Assembly: GCA_963792365.1 (NCBI GenBank)
Contig: CAWBVW010000008.1
Span: 1 to 64,000, forward strand
Length of the DNA stretch: 64,000 nt
Direction of reading: 5' to 3'
Source: JAOUGY01 sp963792365
GTDB taxonomy: Bacteria; Actinomycetota; Acidimicrobiia; Spongiisociales; ZC4RG35
Below are positions 17,678-26,157 of the stretch, piece by piece. The position numbers and the translations under genes were made by a program. The notes below the pieces were generated by a model, which searched no databases, was not told where the DNA came from, and saw only the letters and a list, made by a program, of their open reading frames with translations. Numbering within the stretch: the stretch's first letter is position 1; the number at the start of each line of letters is the position of its first letter.

Positions 17678-18112
17678 ATGATCTCACGTCGAACGCTCGG
17701 ATGGGTCATTGCAGCCTGGACGCTGATCAGTTGGGGAGGTCGAATTGGTCTGCTCACCGACGCCGACGGTGCCGATCTCAGGTCCTGGCTGAGAATCGGC
17801 GGTTCGCTGGCGTTGGGGCTCGTCACTGGCGCTGCGTTCGTTTCGGGACGGATGGTCCGAGTCACCGGCTACGTGTTCGCGGCGTGGACCAGCTTCGTAT
17901 GGGTTCGGTCGCTGGTCACCGTGTGGACGGAACCGAACACGTTGGCGTTTCGCCTCGTCCACACGGCACTGGCTCTGGTGTGGTTCGCTCTCGTGGCAGG
18001 GGCCGTAAGAGCTGCTCAGGCCACCGGTTCGGCAACTGGTTCGATCGGCGTGGAGGGTCCAGGCGGCACCAGCTCTCCGAGCCGGGACACGACATCGTCG
18101 ATCGAGCGGTAG
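17678..18112 (+). CDS. Small membrane protein, four predicted helices
   Basis: The 144-residue product has hydrophobic segments near residues 8-25, 38-60, 63-85 and 90-115, then a Ser/Gly/Thr-rich tail. I recognise no family. Its last ~97 bases overlap the 3' end of the convergent membrane/NDT-like gene, so the tail may be shorter in reality or the overlap is genuine. The start is 6 bp from the divergent mobA start, so the two likely share a regulatory interval. Confidence 0.5.
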   Translation: MISRRTLGWVIAAWTLISWGGRIGLLTDADGADLRSWLRIGGSLALGLVTGAAFVSGRMVRVTGYVFAAWTSFVWVRSLVTVWTEPNTLAFRLVHTALALVWFALVAGAVRAAQATGSATGSIGVEGPGGTSSPSRDTTSSIER

Positions 18113-19128
18113 TACACCACGCCAACCGACACACCTTGTAGTGGGCGCGGGATTCGGGTTCCCTCCGGCGCAGCCATCAACACCGGCACACCGACCGCAT
18201 AGGCGTACCCGGCTGCGACCACCCCGTAGCCATGGTGAAGGTCCACGACCACCGCTGCAGCGGAGTCGATGGCTCGCTTGGTGTGTGCCATCGACTCTTG
18301 TGGCGTGTAGCCGACGTTGCCCCAATCCTCGATGTCCCTGGCGGGGCAGATGATCCGATAGCCGGCCCGTTCCAGCAGTCGGATCATGAGCTCGGCATGG
18401 GCGCGTTCGGGATTCTCGATCGATGGGCCGGCGAGCACGATCGTGGGCATGGGCGCGATCGTGGTCCGCGCGCCGCGCGTCACCCGGTATCCCGCCCATA
18501 TGAGTGCAGCCGCCGCCATGAGCGAGAGCTCGAACGTGGTCGTCTCGTCGAGGAATCCCAGGCGAGTTCCCCCGGCCGAAGCGGCCAAGGTACCTGCCAC
18601 GATGAGAGTGTTCCCCCACACGAGCTTGCGGTTCTTACGCCAGAAGCGGAGCAGTGACACGAGTCCCAGGACGATGATGGTGGTCCCACCCACTGCGCCG
18701 CCGATGACGGCGAAGAGCTTGGGGCCGAACACGACATCCGGTCCCCACATGTCGCTCGGGATGCCCGAGACCGGTAGTTCCTTCACGAATGGCACCGTGG
18801 TGATGAGTGTCGTGGCCATCGCCGTGATCGCACCGGTGAACAAGAAGAAGGCGTGCCCCGAGCGCCTGCCCACCACCAGGAACATCGATCCGACCGCCAG
18901 CAGCAAGACGTTCACCACCGTGCCGAACAAGAAGAACAGCCGGTAGCTGGTCTCGGTCCATCCGGTCAGGACCCCGGCTGCGAGGGCCCATGTGGCGCCA
19001 GCGAAGGCCGCCATCCCGGCGGTGAAGGCCGTGACGTGGGGGCGCCGCCGTCGAATCGCGTCGAGCGCCAGATCGATCGTGAATGCGGAGGCCACGATTC
19101 CCGCCACTACGGCGATGACGGCTCCCAT
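18016..19128 (-). CDS. Membrane protein fused to a nucleoside 2-deoxyribosyltransferase-like domain
   Basis: Residues 1-225 hold about seven hydrophobic helices. Residues ~228-355 form a Rossmann-like domain with the NDT pattern: VLAGPS at the start, ERAHAELMIRLLERAGYRII, an Asp-rich AIDSAAAVVVDL strand, and GYAYAVGVPVLMAA. In true NDT enzymes a catalytic Glu precedes the Gly of that last helix; here the sequence is VVAAGYAYA, so the Glu is absent. This suggests nucleotide or nucleoside sensing rather than transfer (inference). The start overlaps the fbpC stop by one base, so the gene is the fourth member of the ferric ABC operon. Confidence 0.65.
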   Translation of the reverse strand: MGAVIAVVAGIVASAFTIDLALDAIRRRRPHVTAFTAGMAAFAGATWALAAGVLTGWTETSYRLFFLFGTVVNVLLLAVGSMFLVVGRRSGHAFFLFTGAITAMATTLITTVPFVKELPVSGIPSDMWGPDVVFGPKLFAVIGGAVGGTTIIVLGLVSLLRFWRKNRKLVWGNTLIVAGTLAASAGGTRLGFLDETTTFELSLMAAAALIWAGYRVTRGARTTIAPMPTIVLAGPSIENPERAHAELMIRLLERAGYRIICPARDIEDWGNVGYTPQESMAHTKRAIDSAAAVVVDLHHGYGVVAAGYAYAVGVPVLMAAPEGTRIPRPLQGVSVGVVYYRSIDDVVSRLGELVPPGPSTPIEPVAEPVA

Positions 19129-20195
19129 CAGTGCACTTCGACCGGCTGTGGCGCTGTGGCGTCGGCGGTGGTGGAGTCACCGAAGATGGCCGTATCGGTG
19201 ACTCGGACCGTCACGGCATCACCGCGGTCCAACACGGGCCACGGTCCCATGCGGCTGCGAAGAACCACCCCGGTGTCGAGCGCCACCGTGACCAGCTGAT
19301 CGTGACCGAAATACTCGCGCGACAAGACCGTCGCCGTGCCGTCGACCGCGGATTCGATCATCACGGCTTCCGGGCGAACCATCACGGTGACGTCGCCGGC
19401 CAGGTCGGTGGGGAATCTCCCGATCGCGGTCTCGGCGATCCCACCGGCCGCCCTACCGATCAGGAAGTCGGCGTCGCCGATGAAGGCTGCCACCCACGGA
19501 TTGGCGGGCCGGCGGTACAGCACATCCGGCGGCGCCGCTTGAAGCACGCGTCCGCCGTTCATCACCGCGACCAAATCGCTCATCGCCAGCGCCTCCTCCT
19601 GATCGTGCGTCACGAACACGGCGGTGGCCGCGGCATCGGAGAGAATCGAACGCAGGTCCCGGCGCACTCGGTCGCGGAGTGAGGCGTCGAGGTTCGAGAA
19701 CGGCTCGTCGAACAGAATCACCTCAGGCTGGGGCGCAATGGCGCGGGCGAGCGCCACTCGTTGTTGCTGTCCGCCGGACAACTCGTGTGGCTGGCGATCG
19801 CCGACATCGCTCAGGCCCACCAGGTCGAGGGTCTCACGTATCCGGCGTTGGCGGTCGTCCCGTCTGGTGAGGCCGTATCCGATGTTGTCGGCCACCGTCA
19901 TGTGGGGAAACAACGCATATTCCTGGAACACCATCCCCACCGGTCGCCGCTCCGGAGGCACGTAGACCCCGTCCCCGGCCACCTTCGATCCGTTGATCTC
20001 CACGAAGCCGCCGTCGAGACGCTCGAATCCGGCTATCACGCGCAGCGCCGTCGTCTTCCCACATCCTGAAGGCCCCAGCAACGTGAGCAAACCGCCTTGC
20101 CACACATCCAGGGAGAAGTGATCGAGGGCGACGCTGGTGCCGAAGGACTTGACGGCATCGCGGACTCTGATGGTGGGCTGGGCGTGAACGGTCAT
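19128..20195 (-). CDS. fbpC: Ferric-type ABC transporter ATP-binding protein
   Basis: The frame is open to 21722, but the start is the ATG at 20195, which overlaps the permease stop in an ATGA. The 355-residue protein has Walker A GPSGCGKTT, Q-loop MVFQEYALFPHMT, signature ELSGGQQQR and Walker B VILFDEPFSNLD. A C-terminal OB-like regulatory region (VMVRPEAVMIE, TGVVLRSRMGP) is typical of the Fe(III)/Pot family. It powers the permease encoded just upstream. Confidence 0.9.
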   Translation of the reverse strand: MTVHAQPTIRVRDAVKSFGTSVALDHFSLDVWQGGLLTLLGPSGCGKTTALRVIAGFERLDGGFVEINGSKVAGDGVYVPPERRPVGMVFQEYALFPHMTVADNIGYGLTRRDDRQRRIRETLDLVGLSDVGDRQPHELSGGQQQRVALARAIAPQPEVILFDEPFSNLDASLRDRVRRDLRSILSDAAATAVFVTHDQEEALAMSDLVAVMNGGRVLQAAPPDVLYRRPANPWVAAFIGDADFLIGRAAGGIAETAIGRFPTDLAGDVTVMVRPEAVMIESAVDGTATVLSREYFGHDQLVTVALDTGVVLRSRMGPWPVLDRGDAVTVRVTDTAIFGDSTTADATAPQPVEVH

Positions 20196-21805
20196 TCGAT
20201 GTCTCGGGTCACCAGCAGGTACAGCGGAACGGCGGAAACGGCAAGCAGTACCAGCGCGGCGATACTCGCCCGAGTGTAGAGCCCTTCTGAAGCAGTGCTC
20301 CAGATGCGCACCGCCAGTGTTTCGAATCCGGTTGGCCGGAGCATCAGCGTGACGGGGAGTTCCTTCATGGTCGTGAGGAACACGAGAGCTCCACCCGCCG
20401 TGAGGCCGGGGGAGATGAGGGGGAGGATGATCCTGCGAAATGTGGAAGCAGCAGAGTGCCCGAGACTTCGGCTCGCCTCCTCGAGCTGTGGTCCCACCTG
20501 ACGAAGAGCTGCCTGTGTGGCACCGAGCGCCTGGGGCAGGAACACGGCCGTGTAGGCAACCACCAGCAGAGGGAGGGTCTGGTAGCCAACGGGGAGCACA
20601 CGGAGCGAAAAGACCAGAAACGCAAGCCCCACGGCGAGGTGGGGTAGGGAGTAGGTCGACCAGGCGAGTGACTCGAGCCACCCGGTGGCGACGCTGCGGT
20701 GACGCACCGTCAAGACGGCGACGGGAACGGCGGCAACGACCGTCACCAGCGCCGCACCTGCGCCCACGAGTGCGGCATTCCCGGTTTCGGCGACGATCGA
20801 GTCGACGGGAAGGCCTCGCGCCAAACCACGTGAAGTCCACCAGATCAGCACACCGGCGGGGAGCACGAGGGCGGCGGAAACAACGCTGCCCAGCATCGTC
20901 CAGGCTGCGAACTTGTGCCATCGGAACAACGTGACGATGCGCGCCGGGCGCGCCGGTCGGTCGGCGTGGTAGCTGGTTCGACCCCGAATCCGACGCTCCA
21001 CGAACACGATCGCAAGAGCGAGGAACATGAGCACACCGGACAGGAACAAGGCAGGGGTGATGTCGATGCGGCCGCGGAACTGCGCATAGATCGCACGGGT
21101 GAACGTCTCGTATCCGAGCAGCGAGACGGCCCCGAAATCCGAGAGGGTATAGAGGGCAACGAGCAACGATGACGCAGCGACCGCCGGCCGGAGCTGGGGG
21201 AGGACGATCGTCCGGAACGTACGCCCCCTGGAGGCGCCAAGACCTCTCGCCGCCTCCTCGAGGGCGGGATTCATGCGTCGAAGGGCGGCGGTCGCCAATA
21301 GGTGAACGAAGGGGAAGTTCCAGAGGGTGAGGGCGGCCCAGGCCGCCCAGAAGCCCCGAAAGGCCGGGACCGGCGGCAGTCCGACAGCAGTTGTCAGTGC
21401 GCTGAGCGCACCGCCGTTTCCAGACGCACCAAGCAACGTCAGGGCGCCGACGTAGGAGGGGATCACCATCGGCAGCGTCACGAGTGTTGACCACAGTCGC
21501 TTCCCGGGGAGATCCGTCCGGGTCGTGAGCCACGCGGTTGCAATCCCCAGGGCCACCGCCGAGGTCGTCACCGAGACGACGAGGACCGCCGTCGACCCCA
21601 TGAGGTCGAAGAGCCGGGGGAGCGGGATGCCGCCGGTGGTCGTCCCACCGCTCACCGCCGCCCATCCGAGCAGAACCAGCGGCACGGCCGACGGTGCCAC
21701 CGCCGTCACCGCAAGGAACCACAACAGGGGTGTGGCGCGGCGGCCGCGTCGAGGCCGCACTCGATCGGTAGCGGCCTCGACGGGGACGGCTGGGACCGTT
21801 TGCAT
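20192..21805 (-). CDS. fbpB: Ferric-type ABC transporter permease, fused two-domain form
   Basis: The 537-residue protein carries two copies of the binding-protein-dependent permease domain with EAA-like loops (LEEAARGLGASRGRTFRTIV near residue 180 and LEEASRSLGHSAASTFRRII near 450). This fused arrangement is the one found in Fe(III) transporters of the SfuB/FbpB type. About twelve hydrophobic segments are visible. It starts at the last base of the fbpA stop codon region and ends in the ATGA shared with fbpC. Confidence 0.9.
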   Translation of the reverse strand: MQTVPAVPVEAATDRVRPRRGRRATPLLWFLAVTAVAPSAVPLVLLGWAAVSGGTTTGGIPLPRLFDLMGSTAVLVVSVTTSAVALGIATAWLTTRTDLPGKRLWSTLVTLPMVIPSYVGALTLLGASGNGGALSALTTAVGLPPVPAFRGFWAAWAALTLWNFPFVHLLATAALRRMNPALEEAARGLGASRGRTFRTIVLPQLRPAVAASSLLVALYTLSDFGAVSLLGYETFTRAIYAQFRGRIDITPALFLSGVLMFLALAIVFVERRIRGRTSYHADRPARPARIVTLFRWHKFAAWTMLGSVVSAALVLPAGVLIWWTSRGLARGLPVDSIVAETGNAALVGAGAALVTVVAAVPVAVLTVRHRSVATGWLESLAWSTYSLPHLAVGLAFLVFSLRVLPVGYQTLPLLVVAYTAVFLPQALGATQAALRQVGPQLEEASRSLGHSAASTFRRIILPLISPGLTAGGALVFLTTMKELPVTLMLRPTGFETLAVRIWSTASEGLYTRASIAALVLLAVSAVPLYLLVTRDIE

Positions 21806-22842
21806 CAGGTCAATCCGGCCTCGGCGATGAGATTCGTGGCGGTGTCCACGACGGTTGCGAGATCGGTGGGATCGAGATCGAGGGTGGGCAGCTCATCGAG
21901 CGGTACCTGTCCGGCGGGCGTGCCGATTCCCTCGACGAGCGGATACTCGAAAACCTCCTCGAGGAAGTAGGTCTGCGCTTCCGTTCCCAGAAGGAAACGG
22001 ACGAACTCGAGTGCCTCATCGCCGTTGGCGGAGTCGGCGATGACGCCAATGCCCGATGGCATCACGAGGGCGCCCGGATCGCCGCTCTCGAAGAAGTGGT
22101 TCACGGCGGTACTTCCGCCCTGTTCGTCTTGGAGTCGTAACAGGTAGTAGTGGTTGACCAGCCCCATGTCGACGTCGCCATTGTCGGTGGCGGCGACGAT
22201 CGGCGAGTTGCCGTCGAAGATCTGCGGCTCGTTGGCGGCTATCCCCTGCAGCCACTCGAGCGTGCGGTCCTCACCCTCGGTGAGGACCATGGCCGAAACG
22301 AAAGCGACGAACGACCCGTTCGTGGGAGCAACTCCGAGACGTCCTGCCCACTGGGGATCGGTGAGCTCCCAGATGGTTGCGGGCGGCTCCTCGACGAGGT
22401 CAGGGTTGTAGACGAGCACACGGCTTCGAGCGGTGATCCCGACCCATCGTCCTTCACCGTCCGAGAAACGCGGATCGACCAGCGAGAGCACATCTTCGGG
22501 CAAGGGCTCGAACATGTCCGCGAGTGCCACGGCGCCGGCGAAGGCAGGATCCTGGGACCAGAAGGCATCTGCCGGGCTCTCGTCTCCCTCCTGGAGGAGG
22601 GTGGTCGCGAACTCGCCCGAATCGGCGTATCGCACCTCGACCTCGATGCCGCTCTCGCGTACGAACCTTTCGACGATGGGAGCCACGAGGTCCTCTGAGC
22701 GGCCGGAGTACAACACCATGCTCCGCCCATCGGCCTGGTCGTCGGAAGAGGCCTCGCCGGTCGTTTCTGTGGTCGTGCCACCCGCGGAACAGGCGGCGAT
22801 GGCCAGTGTCATCGCCATCAACAGTGTCACGGTTCGTCTCAT
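21805..22842 (-). CDS. fbpA: Ferric-type ABC transporter substrate-binding lipoprotein
   Basis: The ATG at 22842 is chosen because TTGGAGA lies at the right distance; 22869 is an alternative. The 345-residue protein has a lipoprotein signal (LAIAACSAG, modified Cys). The mature part starts with VLYSGRSEDLVAPIVERF, as in iron-binding FbpA/FutA proteins. The pair of tyrosines in GLVNHYYLLRL is in the place where FbpA binds Fe(III). It therefore probably captures ferric iron at the outer face of the membrane. The operon runs on to the permease, ATPase and the membrane/NDT fusion. Confidence 0.88.
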   Translation of the reverse strand: MRRTVTLLMAMTLAIAACSAGGTTTETTGEASSDDQADGRSMVLYSGRSEDLVAPIVERFVRESGIEVEVRYADSGEFATTLLQEGDESPADAFWSQDPAFAGAVALADMFEPLPEDVLSLVDPRFSDGEGRWVGITARSRVLVYNPDLVEEPPATIWELTDPQWAGRLGVAPTNGSFVAFVSAMVLTEGEDRTLEWLQGIAANEPQIFDGNSPIVAATDNGDVDMGLVNHYYLLRLQDEQGGSTAVNHFFESGDPGALVMPSGIGVIADSANGDEALEFVRFLLGTEAQTYFLEEVFEYPLVEGIGTPAGQVPLDELPTLDLDPTDLATVVDTATNLIAEAGLT

Positions 22843-22900
22843 GATTCGGTCTCCAAGATTTCTATACACTATGTGCGTAGTGCAAATATCGGGGCGAGTA

Positions 22901-22918
22901 TGTCAGGCATGCCTGACA
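22901..22918. promoter_or_regulatory. 18-bp perfect palindrome, candidate DtxR-family operator
   Basis: TGTCAGGCATGCCTGACA is self-complementary over 18 bases. It lies 58 bases before fbpA and 67 bases before the divergent DtxR-family gene. The AGG/CCT half-sites resemble the core of DtxR/IdeR boxes. Metal-dependent repression of both genes is the simple reading (inference). Confidence 0.6.
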
Positions 22919-22985
22919 CCCGCAAACCGGAAAGCCGACACGGGCCGTGTGGCCGCCCCGTCTGGCTGCGGGTACCCTCGCCTTC

Positions 22986-23645
22986 ATGGATGTCACGGGG
23001 TATCGGACGCCTTACCGCGAGTACGCCGGGGCGATCTACGAGCTCGCCGAGGAGGGGATCCCGGTCATCCAGGCCCGCATCGCCGAATGGCTGGCCGTCA
23101 GCCGGGCTTCGGTCTCAGAGATGATTCGACGCATGGCCGAGGACGGGCTCGTCGACGTCAACGAGCAGATTGTGCTCACCGTCGAAGGTCGCCATCTCGC
23201 CGAGGTGGTCGTGAGGCGACACCGGCTCGCCGAGCGTTTTCTGAACGAAGTGCTCGATCTGCCGTGGGTCAAGGTCCATGCCGAAGCCGAGGTGTGGGAG
23301 CACGTGATCTCCGACGACGTCGAGAAAGCGATGTGGGCGGCGCTTGGCGACCCCAAGACCTGCCCCCATGGAAACCCCATCCCGGGCGCCGGCTACAAGC
23401 CACCGAAGATCAAGCCGCTGTCGGCGATGGAGCCGGGCGAAACCAGGGACCTGGAACGCATCTCGGAAGAGCTCGAGCTCGACTCCGAGATCATGGGCTT
23501 CCTCGACGACTCCGGCATCAGACCCGGTGCCCAGCTGGAGATGATCACGGGCACACCCCACGGCACCCTGACGATCAAGGTCACTGACCACGACCAAGTA
23601 GGAATAGACGCCTTCATGGCAGACCGGCTGTTCGTCGCCACGTAG
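22986..23645 (+). CDS. DtxR-family metal-dependent transcriptional regulator
   Basis: The ATG at 22986 gives 219 residues. The N-terminal winged helix has the family start YAGAIYELAEEG and recognition region AVSRASVSEMIRRM. The dimerization domain contains AEVWEHVISDDVEKAMW, and the last ~75 residues look like an SH3/FeoA-like domain (PGAQLEMITGTPHGTLTIKV). By eye, the position of Met10 of DtxR is Glu (REYAG) and that of Cys102 is Glu (AEVWEH), as in MntR; this hints at Mn(II) or relaxed metal choice. It faces the ferric ABC operon across a palindrome, so it probably controls that operon and itself. Confidence 0.88.
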   Translation: MDVTGYRTPYREYAGAIYELAEEGIPVIQARIAEWLAVSRASVSEMIRRMAEDGLVDVNEQIVLTVEGRHLAEVVVRRHRLAERFLNEVLDLPWVKVHAEAEVWEHVISDDVEKAMWAALGDPKTCPHGNPIPGAGYKPPKIKPLSAMEPGETRDLERISEELELDSEIMGFLDDSGIRPGAQLEMITGTPHGTLTIKVTDHDQVGIDAFMADRLFVAT

Positions 23646-23646
23646 A

Positions 23647-23665
23647 GCCCGGACTTCGTCCGGGC
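23647..23665 (+). terminator. Hairpin after the DtxR-family gene
   Basis: GCCCGGAC and GTCCGGGC form perfect 8-bp arms with a TTC loop, starting 2 bases after the stop. There is no T tract. The heptad element begins at the next base, so hairpin and element are adjacent. Confidence 0.65.
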
Positions 23666-23707
23666 GTCGCCGGTCGCCAGTCTCGAGTCGCCAGTCCCCG
23701 GTCGATC
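23666..23707. repeat. Heptad-period intergenic element, locus 2 (left arm of the S23 element)
   Basis: Six units in exact phase: GTCGCCG, GTCGCCA, GTCTCGA, GTCGCCA, GTCCCCG, GTCGATC. Bases 23671-23703 are the inverted counterpart of 24105-24137, with 27 of 33 positions complementary, so the two arms bracket the broken S23 gene. Confidence 0.8.
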
Positions 23708-23745
23708 GGCTTCCGCGACGGGACTCGGCGCGAGATACTCGATTG

Positions 23746-24104
23746 GTGAGGGACTATCGAAGCCTTCGGGTCTGGAAGCAGGGGCACCGGCTCACGCTCG
23801 CCGTCTATGCGGACACGCGCCTCGTTGCCCCCGGAGGAGCGGTACGGACTGACTGCTCAGATTCGTCGGTCGGCCTTGTCGATTCCCTCCAACATCGCCG
23901 AAGGCTCAGGTAGATCGTCGCCGCTCGAGTTCGCGAGGTTCCTCGAGATCGCAATGTCTTCTGCGAACGAGGTCGAGTATCAGCTTCTTCTGGCGAGAGA
24001 ATTGCATTACGTGAACGACCGCACCCACGCCGAACGCAGCCAACAAGTGGCGGAGGTCCGAGCGCGGAGTGGTCAAGCTCAGATCCGCTGTGCTCTCTGG
24101 CTGA
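23746..24104 (+). pseudogene. S23-type four-helix-bundle protein (23S rRNA intervening-sequence protein family), two frameshifts
   Basis: A GTG at 23746 opens RSLRVWKQGHRLTLAVYADT. After one extra base near 23821 the frame continues as LPPEERYGLTAQIRRSALSI, PSNIAEGSGRSSPLEFARFL and EYQLLLARELHYV, which is the S23/IVP family core. A second extra base near 24065 is needed to finish with VVKLRSAVLSG and the TGA at 24102-24104. Total length would be ~118 residues, normal for the family. S23 proteins are known from intervening sequences in 23S rRNA and resemble the DGR accessory protein Avd. The inverted heptad arrays 42 bp upstream and directly downstream make this look like a small element. Confidence 0.85.
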
Positions 24105-24138
24105 AACCGAGGACTGGGGACTCGGGACCGGAGACCGC
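24105..24138. repeat. Heptad-period intergenic element, locus 3 (right arm of the S23 element)
   Basis: Units GGACTGG, GGACTCG, GGACCGG and AGACCGC follow in phase from 24111. The reverse complement of 24105-24137 matches 23671-23703 at 27 of 33 positions. The arm begins at the base after the S23 stop codon. Confidence 0.8.
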
Positions 24139-24178
24139 CCTGGCTGCGCCACCGCCGACGCCGGTTAGGCCTGCCCTC

Positions 24179-24879
24179 TCACGGACTCCCCACCAAGGAA
24201 CTCTCGTCGATGTTGTAGATGACGCACTGGATTTCTCGGTCTGCGTATTTGCGCCAGCCGACCTCGGTGGGGGTGAAGAAGGTGAAGTCCAGGGCTTGGG
24301 TGTCTTCGTAGCTCTGGCCGACATATCTCTCGAACTGCTCGTAACAGGCCTGGACCGACCATTCGGCGATCGGATCGTTGCCCGGATACTCCTGGGCATC
24401 GTCGGCCGGGTAGCTGACGAGCGCATACATCTCGGCGTCGTGTGGGCTGTCGCATGAGCGGCGTTCGAGGCTGAAGAAGCTGTCTTCGCCGTCCGGCCAC
24501 ATCATGCAGTCGCCGATTGCGAGTTCGGATGCGCTGACGTTGTCTCCGAGCGATATCTCTGCGGACGCGACGTCCTGCGCCGATGCCGGGTCTGCGTCGG
24601 CGTCGGTGATCGCACCCCAGGCGGCGGATCCGCCCAGCACCACGCCGGCGACCAGCATTCGGAGCCCGATGCCCCGGAAGAAGCGGCCGACCCCCGAGGG
24701 GCGCGGGCCTGCTGATAGGCCGGGCCGGCCATGTCGATGCCACCAGGATCGTCGCCCGCCGGTTGGGCCCGCGGCACTGGCATGGATGCGACGCTGGGGT
24801 CGATCGACGTGCCACATTCGGGGCAATGGAGGGTGAAGGTGGAATCCACCTTTGTTCGGCAGTTCGGGCAGCTCTTCAT
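24179..24879 (-). pseudogene. Zinc-ribbon membrane protein with septum-formation-like domain, frameshifted
   Basis: From ATG 24879 the frame encodes a double zinc ribbon (CPNCRTK... CPECGTS) and a Pro/Gly linker. Around 24690-24715, at runs of C and G, one base is missing; the other frame continues with GRFFRGIGLRMLVAGVVLGG, a transmembrane helix, and an outer domain with DCMMWPD, RSCDSPHDAEMYALV and a final CVIYN. That outer domain resembles the septum-formation-related domain seen on small actinobacterial membrane proteins. Joined length is ~233 residues. It could be intact in life if the shift is a sequencing error. It lies just downstream of the phosphodiesterase gene on the same strand. 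Confidence 0.7.
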
Positions 24880-24933
24880 TGGAACCTCGTGGCGTCTCTC
24901 GATGGCATCGGCACAGCTCGAGGTGATCTGAAG

Positions 24934-26022
24934 TCAGCCGACCAACAGTGGGATGTCGACCTCCGCCGGATGGAGGCCGCCGTGGTATCCGGTGAGCCGC
25001 TTGTCGAATCCCTTTGGGAGTAGCACCCGGTTGTCGGGTGCGAGGAACACCGCGCTCGGGAGTCGCTCCGCGAGATGAGGATGGTGTTCGGACGTCCACG
25101 TGGTGTGACCGTCACCGATCCAGTGAGGAGGGACGTCGATCGTGTCGGCGAGTTGTTCGATGAGGTGGTGTTCGCCTCGGACGAACAGCGCCCTCGGATC
25201 TCCGAAGAAGACGAGCGAGTCGAGCGCCTCCTCCCTGATGAGCAGCTTGTCGTTCTGGCCGTAGTCGAGGTGACCATGATCGGCTGTTCCCACGATCGGC
25301 ACGGTCGCCCGGGCGGTCAGCATCGACCAGGCGTTGTCGATGATGTTCATGGCGGCGGCGTACTCGCCTGATCGTTGGCCCCACACGTGGGCGGCGTAGT
25401 CGAGTTGTGGAAAGTAGGTGAACACGAGTCTGCCGGGCTCTCGTGCCAGGACGGTGGTCGCCTCGATCGCCTCGTCGACCGTGTACACCGGCTCGAAGCG
25501 ACATCCCCGATAGAGAAGTCGGGTGAGCGGTGAGGCGGCAAAGTCTCCGGGCTGCACCGTGATCGGTTCGATCCCGGCGGCGCGGAGGCGTTCCCACAGG
25601 TTTGGCGCCGGTAGGAACCCCGCAGTGTCGTATTGGATATGGGCCCCGTGCGGTGTCACCCATTTGAGAACGTTGACCACAGAACCCAGTTCGGGGATCC
25701 ACATGAGGTGGCTGATCACCCCGTGTGTTCCGGGCTCGAGGCCCGTGGCGATCGTCGCCATGCTCACGGTGGTGGTGGTCGGGAATGGTGCGGAAAGAGT
25801 GCCGGTCGATGCCGACGCCAACGATCGCCCTGCCGGATGGTCCAACTGGTGGCTTCCCAGGCCGTCGAACAATACGAGCACGTAACTCTCCGCCGCCGGT
25901 ATCGCCGATGCCAGAGCTGATTCGAGCCCCGGGCCGGCGGCGGCGCCCGTCATCCGCCGTTCGAGTTCCTGAACCAGGTCGACGAGGCGGCGGCCGACCT
26001 GAAATGGGAGCACGAGCGACAT
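24934..26022 (-). CDS. Type I phosphodiesterase/nucleotide pyrophosphatase (alkaline phosphatase superfamily)
   Basis: The frame opens at 26067; I prefer the ATG at 26022 because the first 15 residues look unlike the family. Conserved metal and nucleophile motifs are LVLFDGLGSHQ (first metal Asp), the threonine-rich FPTTTTVSMATIATG with the nucleophile, YFPQLDYAAHVWG, TADHGHLDYG and GYHGGLHPAEVDIP. About 362 residues. These enzymes hydrolyse phosphodiester or pyrophosphate bonds; no signal peptide is visible, so the enzyme is probably cytoplasmic. It is followed on the same strand by the frameshifted zinc-ribbon gene and is divergent from the nuo operon. Confidence 0.85.
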   Translation of the reverse strand: MSLVLPFQVGRRLVDLVQELERRMTGAAAGPGLESALASAIPAAESYVLVLFDGLGSHQLDHPAGRSLASASTGTLSAPFPTTTTVSMATIATGLEPGTHGVISHLMWIPELGSVVNVLKWVTPHGAHIQYDTAGFLPAPNLWERLRAAGIEPITVQPGDFAASPLTRLLYRGCRFEPVYTVDEAIEATTVLAREPGRLVFTYFPQLDYAAHVWGQRSGEYAAAMNIIDNAWSMLTARATVPIVGTADHGHLDYGQNDKLLIREEALDSLVFFGDPRALFVRGEHHLIEQLADTIDVPPHWIGDGHTTWTSEHHPHLAERLPSAVFLAPDNRVLLPKGFDKRLTGYHGGLHPAEVDIPLLVG

Positions 26023-26157
26023 CGCCGGGAGTGTACGGACCCCGGCCTGCGTGTCTCCAACCACCATGCATGCGCTCTGTACGGGAGTGCTCGATCCGGC
26101 TTCGTGTGCTCACATCAAGGGTCGAACGCACTATCGGCTCCGTGTGCGTTCTTTGAT

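Noticed and set aside
19128..21722. 864-residue open frame covering fbpC and the antisense-like text of fbpB
   Set aside because: Only the part from 20195 matches an ABC ATPase; the upstream part overlaps the well-supported permease gene in another frame and is Arg/Gly/Pro-rich shadow coding.
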